A stretch of DNA of 9,268 nt from Rhodobacterales bacterium UBA3089 (lineage in GTDB: Bacteria; Pseudomonadota; Alphaproteobacteria; Rhodobacterales; Rhodobacteraceae): positions 2,575-11,842 of the forward strand of contig DFBD01000106.1 of the NCBI GenBank assembly GCA_002367255.1, read 5' to 3'. Within the stretch, counting starts at the first letter, position 1, and each line of letters opens with the position of its first letter. The notes under the pieces were generated by a model that worked only from the letters and a program-made list of their open reading frames with translations, was not told the DNA's origin and ran no database searches. Position numbers and translations under genes: made by a program. Of this stretch, positions 1 to 6,177 are shown piece after piece.

Positions 1-683
1 AACTTGGATGATGGCCGGATGTCCCACCAAATCTTGCTGGAATCCTCGATACAGCCGGCCTTGACCAACTGCCCGACCATGCGCGTATATTCCCCGTAAG
101 ACCCCAGCACATCCGGCAAGCCCGTGCGCGGCAAGGCATCAAAAACCGTCAAGCGAAAGCTGGCCAGCCCCGTGTCGTCCCCCTCCCAATAAGGCGAAGA
201 ACAAGACAGCGCCAACAAGTGCGGCAGGAAATATGTAGCCTGATTCATCAGGTCTATCCGCAGGTCCTCGTCTTCAATCCCCAGGTGCATATGCATCCCG
301 CAGATCAACATCCGCCGTACCGGTTGCCCCAAATCATCGTGCAGCGCGTCATAGCGTTCTTTGCGCGTGTGCGTTTGTTCCCGCCATTTCGCAAACGGGT
401 GCGTCGAAGCCGCGATTGGCGCATAGCCAAATGCCGCCGCCGCCTCGCTAATGCCCTTACGCAAACCAACCAGATCGTCGCGCGCATCCCCTACACGGTG
501 GTGTGGCTTGGTGCCAACCTCCACCTGACATTGCAGATATTCGCCCGTTACCTGCTCGCCCAGCAAATCGGCGCAAGCTGCCAAAAAACCCGCGTCAGGT
601 TCACGAACCAGATCACGCGTTTCACGATCAACAATCAGGTATTCCTCCTCGATTCCGAGGGTCAGGCTGGGTTCTGCAATCAT
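1..683 (-). CDS. Carboxylate-amine ligase, GCS2/YbdK family (N-terminal part, runs off the left edge)
   Basis: This gene begins at ATG 681-683 on the minus strand and is cut by the window after 227 codons; family members are usually about 370-400 aa, so roughly the last 40% is missing. The start is supported by an AAGGAGA Shine-Dalgarno (691-697) 7 nt upstream. Recognisable GCS2 features are LGIEEEYLI at residues 9-17, the [11 protein letters not shown] stretch at 128-138, and WWDIRPS near 219-225. The family performs ATP-dependent ligation of glutamate or a similar carboxylate to an amine; E. coli YbdK has weak gamma-glutamylcysteine ligase activity, but the physiological substrate is generally unknown. 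It is a soluble cytoplasmic enzyme. It lies 73 nt downstream of yebC on the same strand, so it may be the last gene of that transcript or have its own promoter. The family call is firm; glutathione synthesis is not implied, because many alphaproteobacteria use a different gamma-glutamylcysteine ligase type. Confidence 0.9.
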   Translation of the reverse strand, partial: MIAEPSLTLGIEEEYLIVDRETRDLVREPDAGFLAACADLLGEQVTGEYLQCQVEVGTKPHHRVGDARDDLVGLRKGISEAAAAFGYAPIAASTHPFAKWREQTHTRKERYDALHDDLGQPVRRMLICGMHMHLGIEDEDLRIDLMNQATYFLPHLLALSCSSPYWEGDDTGLASFRLTVFDALPRTGLPDVLGSYGEYTRMVGQLVKAGCIEDSSKIWWDIRPSSK

Positions 684-703
684 ACGCTTATCTCCTTAAA
701 AGA

Positions 704-731
704 AGCATAGCGCAGGATGCCTTAAAGGCAA
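704..731 (-). promoter_or_regulatory. Weak candidate promoter overlapping a 13-bp dyad, upstream of the carboxylate-amine ligase
   Basis: Read on the minus strand, TTGCCT (726-731) and TATGCT (704-709) are separated by 16 nt and each match four of six sigma70 consensus positions. The -35 and spacer overlap a dyad, TGCCTT-A-AAGGCA on the plus strand (718-730). The expected start site would fall almost on the Shine-Dalgarno (691-697), leaving a very short leader, which weakens the call. The dyad could be an operator for the ligase gene or chance. Confidence 0.25.
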
Positions 732-756
732 AATGATCAGGATCAAACTGTTACTG

Positions 757-1497
757 TTACAGTTGCGCCATAACCTCGTCCGAAATTTCGAAGTTCGCCG
801 TGACGGTTTGCACGTCGTCGTCGTCTTCCAACGCATCGATCAGGCGCATCAGTTTTTCCGCCCCGACCAGATCAAGTTCCGTTGTTGTTTGTGGTTTCCA
901 GATCAACTTGGTGGATTCTGATTCCCCCAACTCGGCCTCTAGTGCGGTCGAAACTTCGTGTAAATCCGTACCTTCGCAGTAAATCTCGTGGCCATCATCG
1001 GTGGTTTCCACGTCTTCGGCCCCCGCTTCGATTGCGGCCATCATCACGGTGTCCGCATCGCCAGCGCTTAGCGGATAGGTCACCAGACCTTTGCGATCAA
1101 ACATAAACGCCACCGAACCGGTTTCACCCAGATTTCCGCCGGATTTTGTAAAGGTCGAGCGCACGGATGAAGCTGTCCGGTTGCGGTTATCCGTCATCGC
1201 CTCGACAATCACGGCAACGCCCATCGGACCATAGCCCTCATAGCGGATTTCGTCGTAGTTATCACCATCACCGGCTTGCGATTTCTTAATCGCGCGTTCA
1301 ATCACGTCCTTTGGCACCGAAAGCTTCTTGGCTTCCTTCACCGCCATACGCAAGCGCGGGTTTTTATCCGGATCGGGATCACCCATTTTCGCAGCAACCG
1401 TAATTTCCTTGGCCAGCTTGGAAAACACTTTGGAGCGCGCCGCATCCTGACGCCCTTTACGGTGTTGAATATTCGCCCATTTTGAGTGGCCAGCCAT
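757..1497 (-). CDS. yebC: YebC/PmpR (TACO1) family protein
   Basis: The 246-aa product is the usual length for YebC. It opens with the diagnostic [18 protein letters not shown], followed by a basic helical N-terminal domain (about residues 1-80). A YEGYGP motif comes next, then a stretch with NRTAS and [14 protein letters not shown], and an acidic [10 protein letters not shown] turn near the C terminus. The family was first described as DNA-binding regulators (PmpR) and is related to mitochondrial TACO1; later work links these proteins to relief of ribosome stalling at proline-rich sequences. Which role applies here cannot be read from sequence. The ATG at 1495-1497 has a GGAG Shine-Dalgarno (1504-1507) 6 nt upstream. 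The gene lies 63 nt downstream of the SLC13 permease gene on the same strand, and the gap holds a promoter-like sequence. From memory, yebC lies close to the TIGR00282 phosphoesterase gene in many alphaproteobacteria; here three transporter genes lie between them. Confidence 0.96.
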   Translation of the reverse strand: MAGHSKWANIQHRKGRQDAARSKVFSKLAKEITVAAKMGDPDPDKNPRLRMAVKEAKKLSVPKDVIERAIKKSQAGDGDNYDEIRYEGYGPMGVAVIVEAMTDNRNRTASSVRSTFTKSGGNLGETGSVAFMFDRKGLVTYPLSAGDADTVMMAAIEAGAEDVETTDDGHEIYCEGTDLHEVSTALEAELGESESTKLIWKPQTTTELDLVGAEKLMRLIDALEDDDDVQTVTANFEISDEVMAQL

Positions 1498-1529
1498 GGT
1501 AATCTCCGTCCTTGAATACTGTTTGGGCC

Positions 1530-1559
1530 TGTATACGCCAGCGCAGCGCAGAGGTTCAA
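1530..1559 (-). promoter_or_regulatory. Candidate sigma70-type promoter for yebC
   Basis: On the minus strand, TTGAAC (1554-1559) is followed after 18 nt by TATACA (1530-1535). The expected start near 1523 would give a leader of about 25 nt before the yebC ATG, leaving room for the GGAG Shine-Dalgarno. The -35 element begins directly after the SLC13 stop codon (1561-1563). This would let yebC be expressed separately from the transporter operon. It is a consensus match only. Confidence 0.4.
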
Positions 1560-1560
1560 G

Positions 1561-3339
1561 CTAAAGCGGCCAGAACGCCGGAATAAGCAGGCTGGCGAGA
1601 ATACCTATGGAGAGGTTCAGCGGAATACCAATGCGCATAAAATCCGTAAACTTGTACCCCCCCGGCCCGTAAACCAGCGTATTCGTCTGATACCCGATAG
1701 GCGTCGCAAAACTGGCCGAGGCAGCAACCATTACCGCCACAACCAATGGCCGCGGATCTACCCCAAGCGATGTTGCCAGCCCAATCGCAATCGGGGTAAC
1801 CACCACAGCCACGGCATTATTCGACACCAGTTCAGTCATCACAGACGTCAGCAGGTAAATACCCCAGATCAGCAACGGTGCAGGCAAACCCATCAGATAC
1901 GGCGCCAAATTTTCCGCAATCAGCACAACAGCACCCGAGCTTTGCAAAGCCGCCCCTATGGCCAACATCGCGAATATCAACGCCAATAGACGACCATCGA
2001 CAAAGCCGAATGCCTCCTCCGCATCAATGCAGCGGGTCAGTAAAACGATGGCCACCCCAATCACCGCCAGTGCAAAAATCGAGGTCACCCCCAGTGCCGC
2101 CAGCACCACAACCCCCGTCAACACACTGAACACGATGGGGGCATGTCGGCGGCGATAGGGGCGCTCGGATGGGACCGACAGCTCCACCAATCGTTCGTCC
2201 TGTGCCATGCGGTGAATATCTTCGGCAACACCTTCCAGCAGCAAGGTGTCGCCAACCCGTACCACGATATCATCCAGCTGCCCGCTGATATTCTGGTTTC
2301 GCCGATGTACTGCCAACGGGTAAACGCCGTATCGCCGCCTTAAACGAAGGTCGCCCAAGGACCGTCCGACCAGTCGGCACCCCGGCGAAATCAATGCCTC
2401 GACTGTCGTGGACTTACGGGTGGATAGCTGCTCGACCATATCAACCTTGCTGCTGTCTTTCAGGCCAAGCAATTCATCCACACCGGTACGAAGAACCACC
2501 CGATCCCCGGCTTCCAACGTCACAGTATCCAACCTGCGCCGCAGCGATTCATCCCCGCGCAGCACATCAATTAGACGCATACCTTGGCGTTTGAACGCAG
2601 TAACCTTCTGCACCGGTTGACCAATCAAAGACGAGCCTTCGGGCACTATGACCTCCGTGAAAAATTTCATTTGTTTTTTGTTAACCAGCAAGTCGGTCAT
2701 GGAACTGCGATCCGGCAGCAACCACGGACCTAGAAAACGAATATACAGCCCGCCAAACACCACCAGGATTATCGCCATAGGGGTTACTTCAAACAGGCTG
2801 AACGGCGCCAAACCTTGCGCGGTTGCGACCCCGTCCACCAGCAGATTGGTCGAGGTCCCGATCAACGTCAGCATCCCCCCGAGGATCGCCACATACGACA
2901 ACGGTATCAGCAGCTTCGAACTGGAAATCCCCATCGTCCCTGCCAAGGAAACCGCCACAGGGATCATTAGCACCACCACGGGTGTGTTGTTCATAAACGC
3001 CGAGGCAATAACCGTGAATATTGCCAATGTTGCCAACACGATTTTGGGCTGACTACCCGCATAACGCGACACCATCCCCGTCAGTGCATTCAACGCGCCC
3101 GTGCGCACCAGCCCACCCGAGATGATAAACATCGCCGCAATCGTCCAAGGCGCCGGGTTCGAAAACACCGCCTGTAAATCTGCAATCGGCAGAACGCCGG
3201 AAACCAGCAAAATGGCCACACCGCCTATGGCAACGACCTCGGTAGGGTATGTCTCGCGGATAAACAGCACGAACATCAGGCCGACAACCGACAGGCTGAT
3301 GATGGCGGGCATCGGGTCTATGGTCAGGAACTCGGGCAA
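1561..3339 (-). CDS. SLC13/DASS family permease with two RCK_C (TrkA_C) domains
   Basis: The 592-aa protein is an inner-membrane anion permease of the divalent anion:sodium symporter type. Hydrophobic segments fill residues 11-205 and 400-592. The first half carries MNNTPVVVLMIP (116-127) and IGTSTNLLVDG (160-170). The second half repeats the pattern with TELVSNNAVAVVVTP (502-516) and ATPIGYQTNTLVYGPGGY (545-562). These paired SNT/NNT motifs are typical of the family's substrate and sodium sites. Between the halves are two cytoplasmic RCK_C domains (about 225-295 and 312-380), a common layout in bacterial SLC13 proteins that lack close similarity to NaDC. The substrate (sulfate, dicarboxylate or other) cannot be told. 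The start is TTG (3337-3339), 5 nt after a strong AGGAGG (3345-3350) that overlaps the preceding gene's TAG stop, so translation is probably coupled. An in-frame ATG at residue 10 lacks such a site and would trim the first membrane helix. Confidence 0.92.
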   Translation of the reverse strand: MPEFLTIDPMPAIISLSVVGLMFVLFIRETYPTEVVAIGGVAILLVSGVLPIADLQAVFSNPAPWTIAAMFIISGGLVRTGALNALTGMVSRYAGSQPKIVLATLAIFTVIASAFMNNTPVVVLMIPVAVSLAGTMGISSSKLLIPLSYVAILGGMLTLIGTSTNLLVDGVATAQGLAPFSLFEVTPMAIILVVFGGLYIRFLGPWLLPDRSSMTDLLVNKKQMKFFTEVIVPEGSSLIGQPVQKVTAFKRQGMRLIDVLRGDESLRRRLDTVTLEAGDRVVLRTGVDELLGLKDSSKVDMVEQLSTRKSTTVEALISPGCRLVGRSLGDLRLRRRYGVYPLAVHRRNQNISGQLDDIVVRVGDTLLLEGVAEDIHRMAQDERLVELSVPSERPYRRRHAPIVFSVLTGVVVLAALGVTSIFALAVIGVAIVLLTRCIDAEEAFGFVDGRLLALIFAMLAIGAALQSSGAVVLIAENLAPYLMGLPAPLLIWGIYLLTSVMTELVSNNAVAVVVTPIAIGLATSLGVDPRPLVVAVMVAASASFATPIGYQTNTLVYGPGGYKFTDFMRIGIPLNLSIGILASLLIPAFWPL

Positions 3340-3348
3340 TGTGCCCTC

Positions 3349-4227
3349 CTATTCAGATTCGTGTGGCTTTACCAAGGCGATCCCGACCAGCATAAGCGCA
3401 AAAGCCATCCAAACCCAGATAGAATACCGCTCGCCCAGCAGTAACATGGCCCAAATCACGCCAAACGCCGTAACCAGATATGCCACTTGCGAGGCGAACA
3501 CCGGCCCCGCCTTGCCTATTACCCAGATATAGGTCGCATACGTCCCCCAATTGATAACCGCGGCGGCGATAATTGCCAGCTCAGGCGCGCCCATATTATC
3601 CAGCGGGATGAGATTTCCCGTTAGCCCCGCCAAAGGCAGCGAAATAATCACCCCAATCAACGAGGCCCCGAATAACACCTGCACCGGGTCCAGCCCACGC
3701 ATCCCGAACCACGTCAGGAAATTCCCCTCGCCGCCATAACATAACGACGCACCAAGAGCGACGAACACGAACCCGACCTTGCTCGCATCCGGTAACCCGG
3801 TGTCTGGTCCGACGATCAAAACAATCGCAATCGCCCCGCAAAGCGCCCCAAGTAAGCGCATAATTGACGGCTTTTCGAACCCCATAACAAGCGCAATCGG
3901 CATAGCAAACATCGGCACAAGCGCGATAAGGATGGACATAATCCCGGCGGGTAAATGCAGGGCAGCGGTGAAATTGAACAGGTTGGGAACCACCGCGCCC
4001 AACAGCGAAACCCCAAGGTACAGCTTTAGATGCGGCACAGAAATCGGCAAGTGCCGCCCCCGCGCGAAGGTCACAATACCGGATATAACAACGCTAATCA
4101 GACTAGTCCAAACGATCATCCCGAACGGATGATGCCCCGCAGTAACGGCAATTTTCACCAACACTGGCGTCACACCCCACGTTGCGCCCATGACGAACAG
4201 CGTCATATACAAGCGCCGTGCTTGCAT
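3349..4227 (-). CDS. DMT-superfamily EamA transporter, second of a tandem pair
   Basis: This 292-aa integral membrane protein has the ten-helix layout of drug/metabolite transporters, with two EamA repeats at about residues 8-140 and 150-288. Helices carry LPAGIMSILIALVPMF in the first repeat and LLLGERYSIWVWMAF in the second; the latter is the usual EamA C-terminal signature. Known members export amino acids, nucleosides, polyamines or other small metabolites; no substrate can be assigned here. It is a paralogue of the gene immediately upstream: by hand alignment of the last 49 comparable residues, 39 are identical. The ATG (4225-4227) starts 3 nt after the upstream TAG stop, with AAGGA-like bases just before it. 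Its own stop is embedded in the Shine-Dalgarno of the SLC13 gene. It sits third in a four-gene operon-like run. Confidence 0.93.
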   Translation of the reverse strand: MQARRLYMTLFVMGATWGVTPVLVKIAVTAGHHPFGMIVWTSLISVVISGIVTFARGRHLPISVPHLKLYLGVSLLGAVVPNLFNFTAALHLPAGIMSILIALVPMFAMPIALVMGFEKPSIMRLLGALCGAIAIVLIVGPDTGLPDASKVGFVFVALGASLCYGGEGNFLTWFGMRGLDPVQVLFGASLIGVIISLPLAGLTGNLIPLDNMGAPELAIIAAAVINWGTYATYIWVIGKAGPVFASQVAYLVTAFGVIWAMLLLGERYSIWVWMAFALMLVGIALVKPHESE

Positions 4228-4230
4228 GGT

Positions 4231-5121
4231 CTATTCCTTCGAGGTTTCGCGTGGTTGCACCAGCAAAACCCCGACCAGCATAAGCACGAACGCCATCCAG
4301 ACCCAGATAGAATACCGCTCGCCAAGAAACAGCATCGACCAGACAACGCCCCATGCGGTGATCAGATATGCCACTTGCGACGAAAACACCGGCCCTGCCC
4401 GCCCGATCAGCCAGACAAACCCGACGTAAGCGCCCCAGTTCAGAACGGCGGCAATAAATATCGCCCACTCCGCTGCGCCCCATGGCTGGAACGGCGTAAT
4501 AATTTGACCAAACCCCAGCGCAATCGGTACAGACACAGCCAACCCGACAACCGAAGCCCCGAACAAAATCTGCACAGGGTCCAGACCGCGCGGCCCATAC
4601 CACGTCATGAAATTGCCCTCCGCCCCGTAAAACAACGGTGCGAACAGGGCCAGAAACAAGTATCCAACCTTTGAAGTATCCGGCAAGCTCGCACTTGGCC
4701 CTGCGATCAAAACAATCGCAACAGCGCCGAAAGCCGCCCCCGTGAAGCGGATAATCGAAGGTTTTTCATATCCCATCACCAAGGATATCGGCATGGAAAA
4801 CAGCGGCACCAGTGCGATCACGATCGAAATAATCCCCGCCGGCAAATGCGCCGTCGCGGTATAGGAAAAATAATTCGGCGCCAGCGAGCCGAAAAATGCA
4901 ATTCCGGCAAACAACCACATGTGTTCAATGGAAAAGGGTAACTTCTTACCCCTCCAAAGCGTAATCCCGCCGGACAGAAAAATTCCGATCACCGACTGCC
5001 AAACAATAATGCCATAGGCCTGATGCCCTGTCGAAACCGCAACCTTGGTTATCGGAAACACCGCCCCCCAAACTGCGCCCATGACAATTAACGCCAGATA
5101 CAGGCCGCCATGCCGCCTCAA
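4231..5121 (-). CDS. DMT-superfamily EamA transporter, first of a tandem pair
   Basis: This 296-aa protein has two EamA repeats (about residues 8-142 and 152-290) and ten predicted helices, so it is an inner-membrane permease. The glycine-rich first helix (IVMGAVWGAVFPITKVAV), LPAGIISIVIALVPLF and LGERYSIWVWMAF all align with the paralogue directly downstream. The likely start is TTG (5119-5121), forming a TTGA overlap with the stop codon of the phosphoesterase gene. No clear Shine-Dalgarno precedes it, so initiation probably depends on translational coupling. The start fits the family because the N terminus aligns with that of the neighbour (LYLALIVMGAVWG against LYMTLFVMGATWG). The substrate is unknown. 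Keeping two similar pumps in tandem suggests either different substrates or a hetero-oligomer; neither can be decided from sequence. Confidence 0.92.
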   Translation of the reverse strand: MRRHGGLYLALIVMGAVWGAVFPITKVAVSTGHQAYGIIVWQSVIGIFLSGGITLWRGKKLPFSIEHMWLFAGIAFFGSLAPNYFSYTATAHLPAGIISIVIALVPLFSMPISLVMGYEKPSIIRFTGAAFGAVAIVLIAGPSASLPDTSKVGYLFLALFAPLFYGAEGNFMTWYGPRGLDPVQILFGASVVGLAVSVPIALGFGQIITPFQPWGAAEWAIFIAAVLNWGAYVGFVWLIGRAGPVFSSQVAYLITAWGVVWSMLFLGERYSIWVWMAFVLMLVGVLLVQPRETSKE

Positions 5122-5933
5122 TCGATTGGGCCCGTCTGTGAAAGCCGCCCGCCAACGCGCACCGGAACCACCTGAATGGCCTTGCCGGATTTATCCGTCT
5201 CGACAAATACACCCGACAGGGTCGCCTCGCCCTCTGCTGGTGTGAAACGGCCCTTGGACATTCCGGTCACAAAACGGCGCATGGGTTCGAGCTTTTCCAT
5301 CCCGATCACGCTGTCATAATCGCCACACATTCCTGCGTCGGATTGTACCGCCGTGCCATTCTCCAAAATCTGCGTGTCAGCGGTCGGAATATGCGTATGC
5401 GTCCCCACAACCAACGAGGCCCGCCCGTCCAGCCAATGCCCCATCGCAACCTTTTCCGATGTGGCCTCGGCGTGAAAATCAACGATTACCGCATCTGCCA
5501 AGCCACCTAACGGCGCTTTCTTCAGTTCCGCATCCAGCGCCGAAAACGGGTCAGAGAACGGGCGTTTCATAAATACTTGCCCCAAGGCTTGCGCCACGAA
5601 AACCTTCTGGCCGTTTTGTGCCGTAAACATCCGCGATCCAACACCGGGCGCTTTGGGCGCATAATTCAAGGGCCGGATGATCCGGTTTTCCTGCGTAATC
5701 GCCGTCAGCATGTCCCGTTGATCAAACGCGTGATCGCCAAGGGTGATACAATCCGCCCCTGCATCCAGAATGCCCTGCGCATGACCACGGTTCAGGCCCA
5801 TACCACCCGTGGCATTCTCACCGTTAACCACAATAAAATTGAGCCGCCATTCAGTGCGCAACCGCCCCAAATGCGTTGTAATTGCCTTGCGGCCCGTGCG
5901 GCCGACGACATCACCTAAAAATAGAATTCTCAT
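5118..5933 (-). CDS. YmdB-like metallophosphoesterase (TIGR00282 family)
   Basis: Starting at ATG 5931-5933 gives 271 aa, close to the family norm of about 260-275. The binuclear-metal site can be followed: D8 in LFLGDVVGRTGR, E39 and N40 in VNGENATGG, D67-H68 in TLGDHAFD, H154 in DFHAEATSEK, and H179 and H181 in GTHTHIPT. In Bacillus subtilis YmdB, a cyclic-nucleotide phosphodiesterase affecting biofilm and motility, the position equivalent to D67 is asparagine (GNH); here it is aspartate. The gene heads the minus-strand operon and its TGA stop overlaps the TTG start of the first DMT permease. The reading frame stays open to an ATG at 6003-6005, but the extra 24 residues are unlike the family and would reach to within 16 bp of the tRNA, so the later start, which begins exactly with the family's MRILFLGD, is preferred. 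The cellular substrate is not known. Confidence 0.93.
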   Translation of the reverse strand: MRILFLGDVVGRTGRKAITTHLGRLRTEWRLNFIVVNGENATGGMGLNRGHAQGILDAGADCITLGDHAFDQRDMLTAITQENRIIRPLNYAPKAPGVGSRMFTAQNGQKVFVAQALGQVFMKRPFSDPFSALDAELKKAPLGGLADAVIVDFHAEATSEKVAMGHWLDGRASLVVGTHTHIPTADTQILENGTAVQSDAGMCGDYDSVIGMEKLEPMRRFVTGMSKGRFTPAEGEATLSGVFVETDKSGKAIQVVPVRVGGRLSQTGPID

Positions 5934-5981
5934 AAGGAATTTCTCTACGCTCCGCGCCGCCTCTCCGCAAGCACCTTTGGC

Positions 5982-6010
5982 TTGACGCCCCCCTACGTTG
6001 TCCATAAAAG
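5982..6010 (+). promoter_or_regulatory. Promoter of tRNA-Gly(CCC)
   Basis: TTGACG (5982-5987, five of six consensus positions) and TAAAAG (6005-6010, four of six) are separated by the optimal 17 nt. The predicted start at about 6017 lies just a few bases before the mature tRNA 5' end at 6021, as expected for a tRNA promoter. The 87-bp gap also has to hold the divergent promoter of the phosphoesterase operon, which I could not pinpoint. Confidence 0.7.
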
Positions 6011-6020
6011 CGGCGATGTT

Positions 6021-6095
6021 GCGGGTGTAGCTCAGGGGTAGAGCGTTTGCTTCCCAAGCAAAATGTCGAGAGTTCGAATCTCTTCACCCGCTCCA
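6021..6095 (+). tRNA. tRNA-Gly (anticodon CCC)
   Basis: A complete cloverleaf can be drawn. The acceptor stem is GCGGGTG (6021-6027) with CACCCGC (6085-6091), and the D stem is GCTC/GAGC (6030-6033, 6041-6044). The anticodon stem is TTTGC/GCAAA (6046-6050, 6058-6062) with loop TTCCCAA, so the anticodon is CCC (6053-6055), reading the GGG glycine codon. The T stem GAGAG/CTCTT (one G-U pair) closes a TTCGAAT loop. The discriminator is U and CCA is encoded (6093-6095). It is a lone tRNA, divergent from the phosphoesterase operon and convergent with the TadG-like gene. An abrupt shift to AT-rich sequence begins at its 3' end. Confidence 0.97.
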
Positions 6096-6177
6096 AATTT
6101 CCGCAATTTAGATGTTTAGCATGACAATCGGTCGATTGGCCAACTTGCGCCAAATACACAAGCCAACATCGCCCAGA

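Noticed and set aside
219..710. 163-codon open frame on the plus strand at the left end
   Set aside because: It is antisense to the GCS2-family ligase, whose motifs and ribosome site are clear; the plus-strand translation shows no recognisable domain.
745..764. AACTGT/ACAGTT hairpin at the end of yebC, considered as a terminator
   Set aside because: The stem is short and AT-rich, overlaps the stop codon, and no T-run follows on the minus strand.
5934..6005. 24-residue N-terminal extension of the phosphoesterase
   Set aside because: The family begins at MRILFLGD; the extension is unlike it and reaches into the divergent tRNA promoter region.
6071..6095. tRNA 3' end considered as a left attachment site with a partner in the window
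   Set aside because: Scanning the remaining sequence by eye found no second copy of the T-loop/acceptor segment and no integrase gene.
6125..6138. CAATCG-GT-CGATTG dyad after the tRNA, considered as terminator or attachment core
   Set aside because: The loop would be only two bases, no T-run follows, and the sequence is not repeated elsewhere in the window.
5911..6159. 82-codon minus-strand open frame across the tRNA
   Set aside because: It reads through the complement of tRNA-Gly and its composition (VKRFELSTFCLGSK) is the familiar artefact of translating a tRNA antisense strand.
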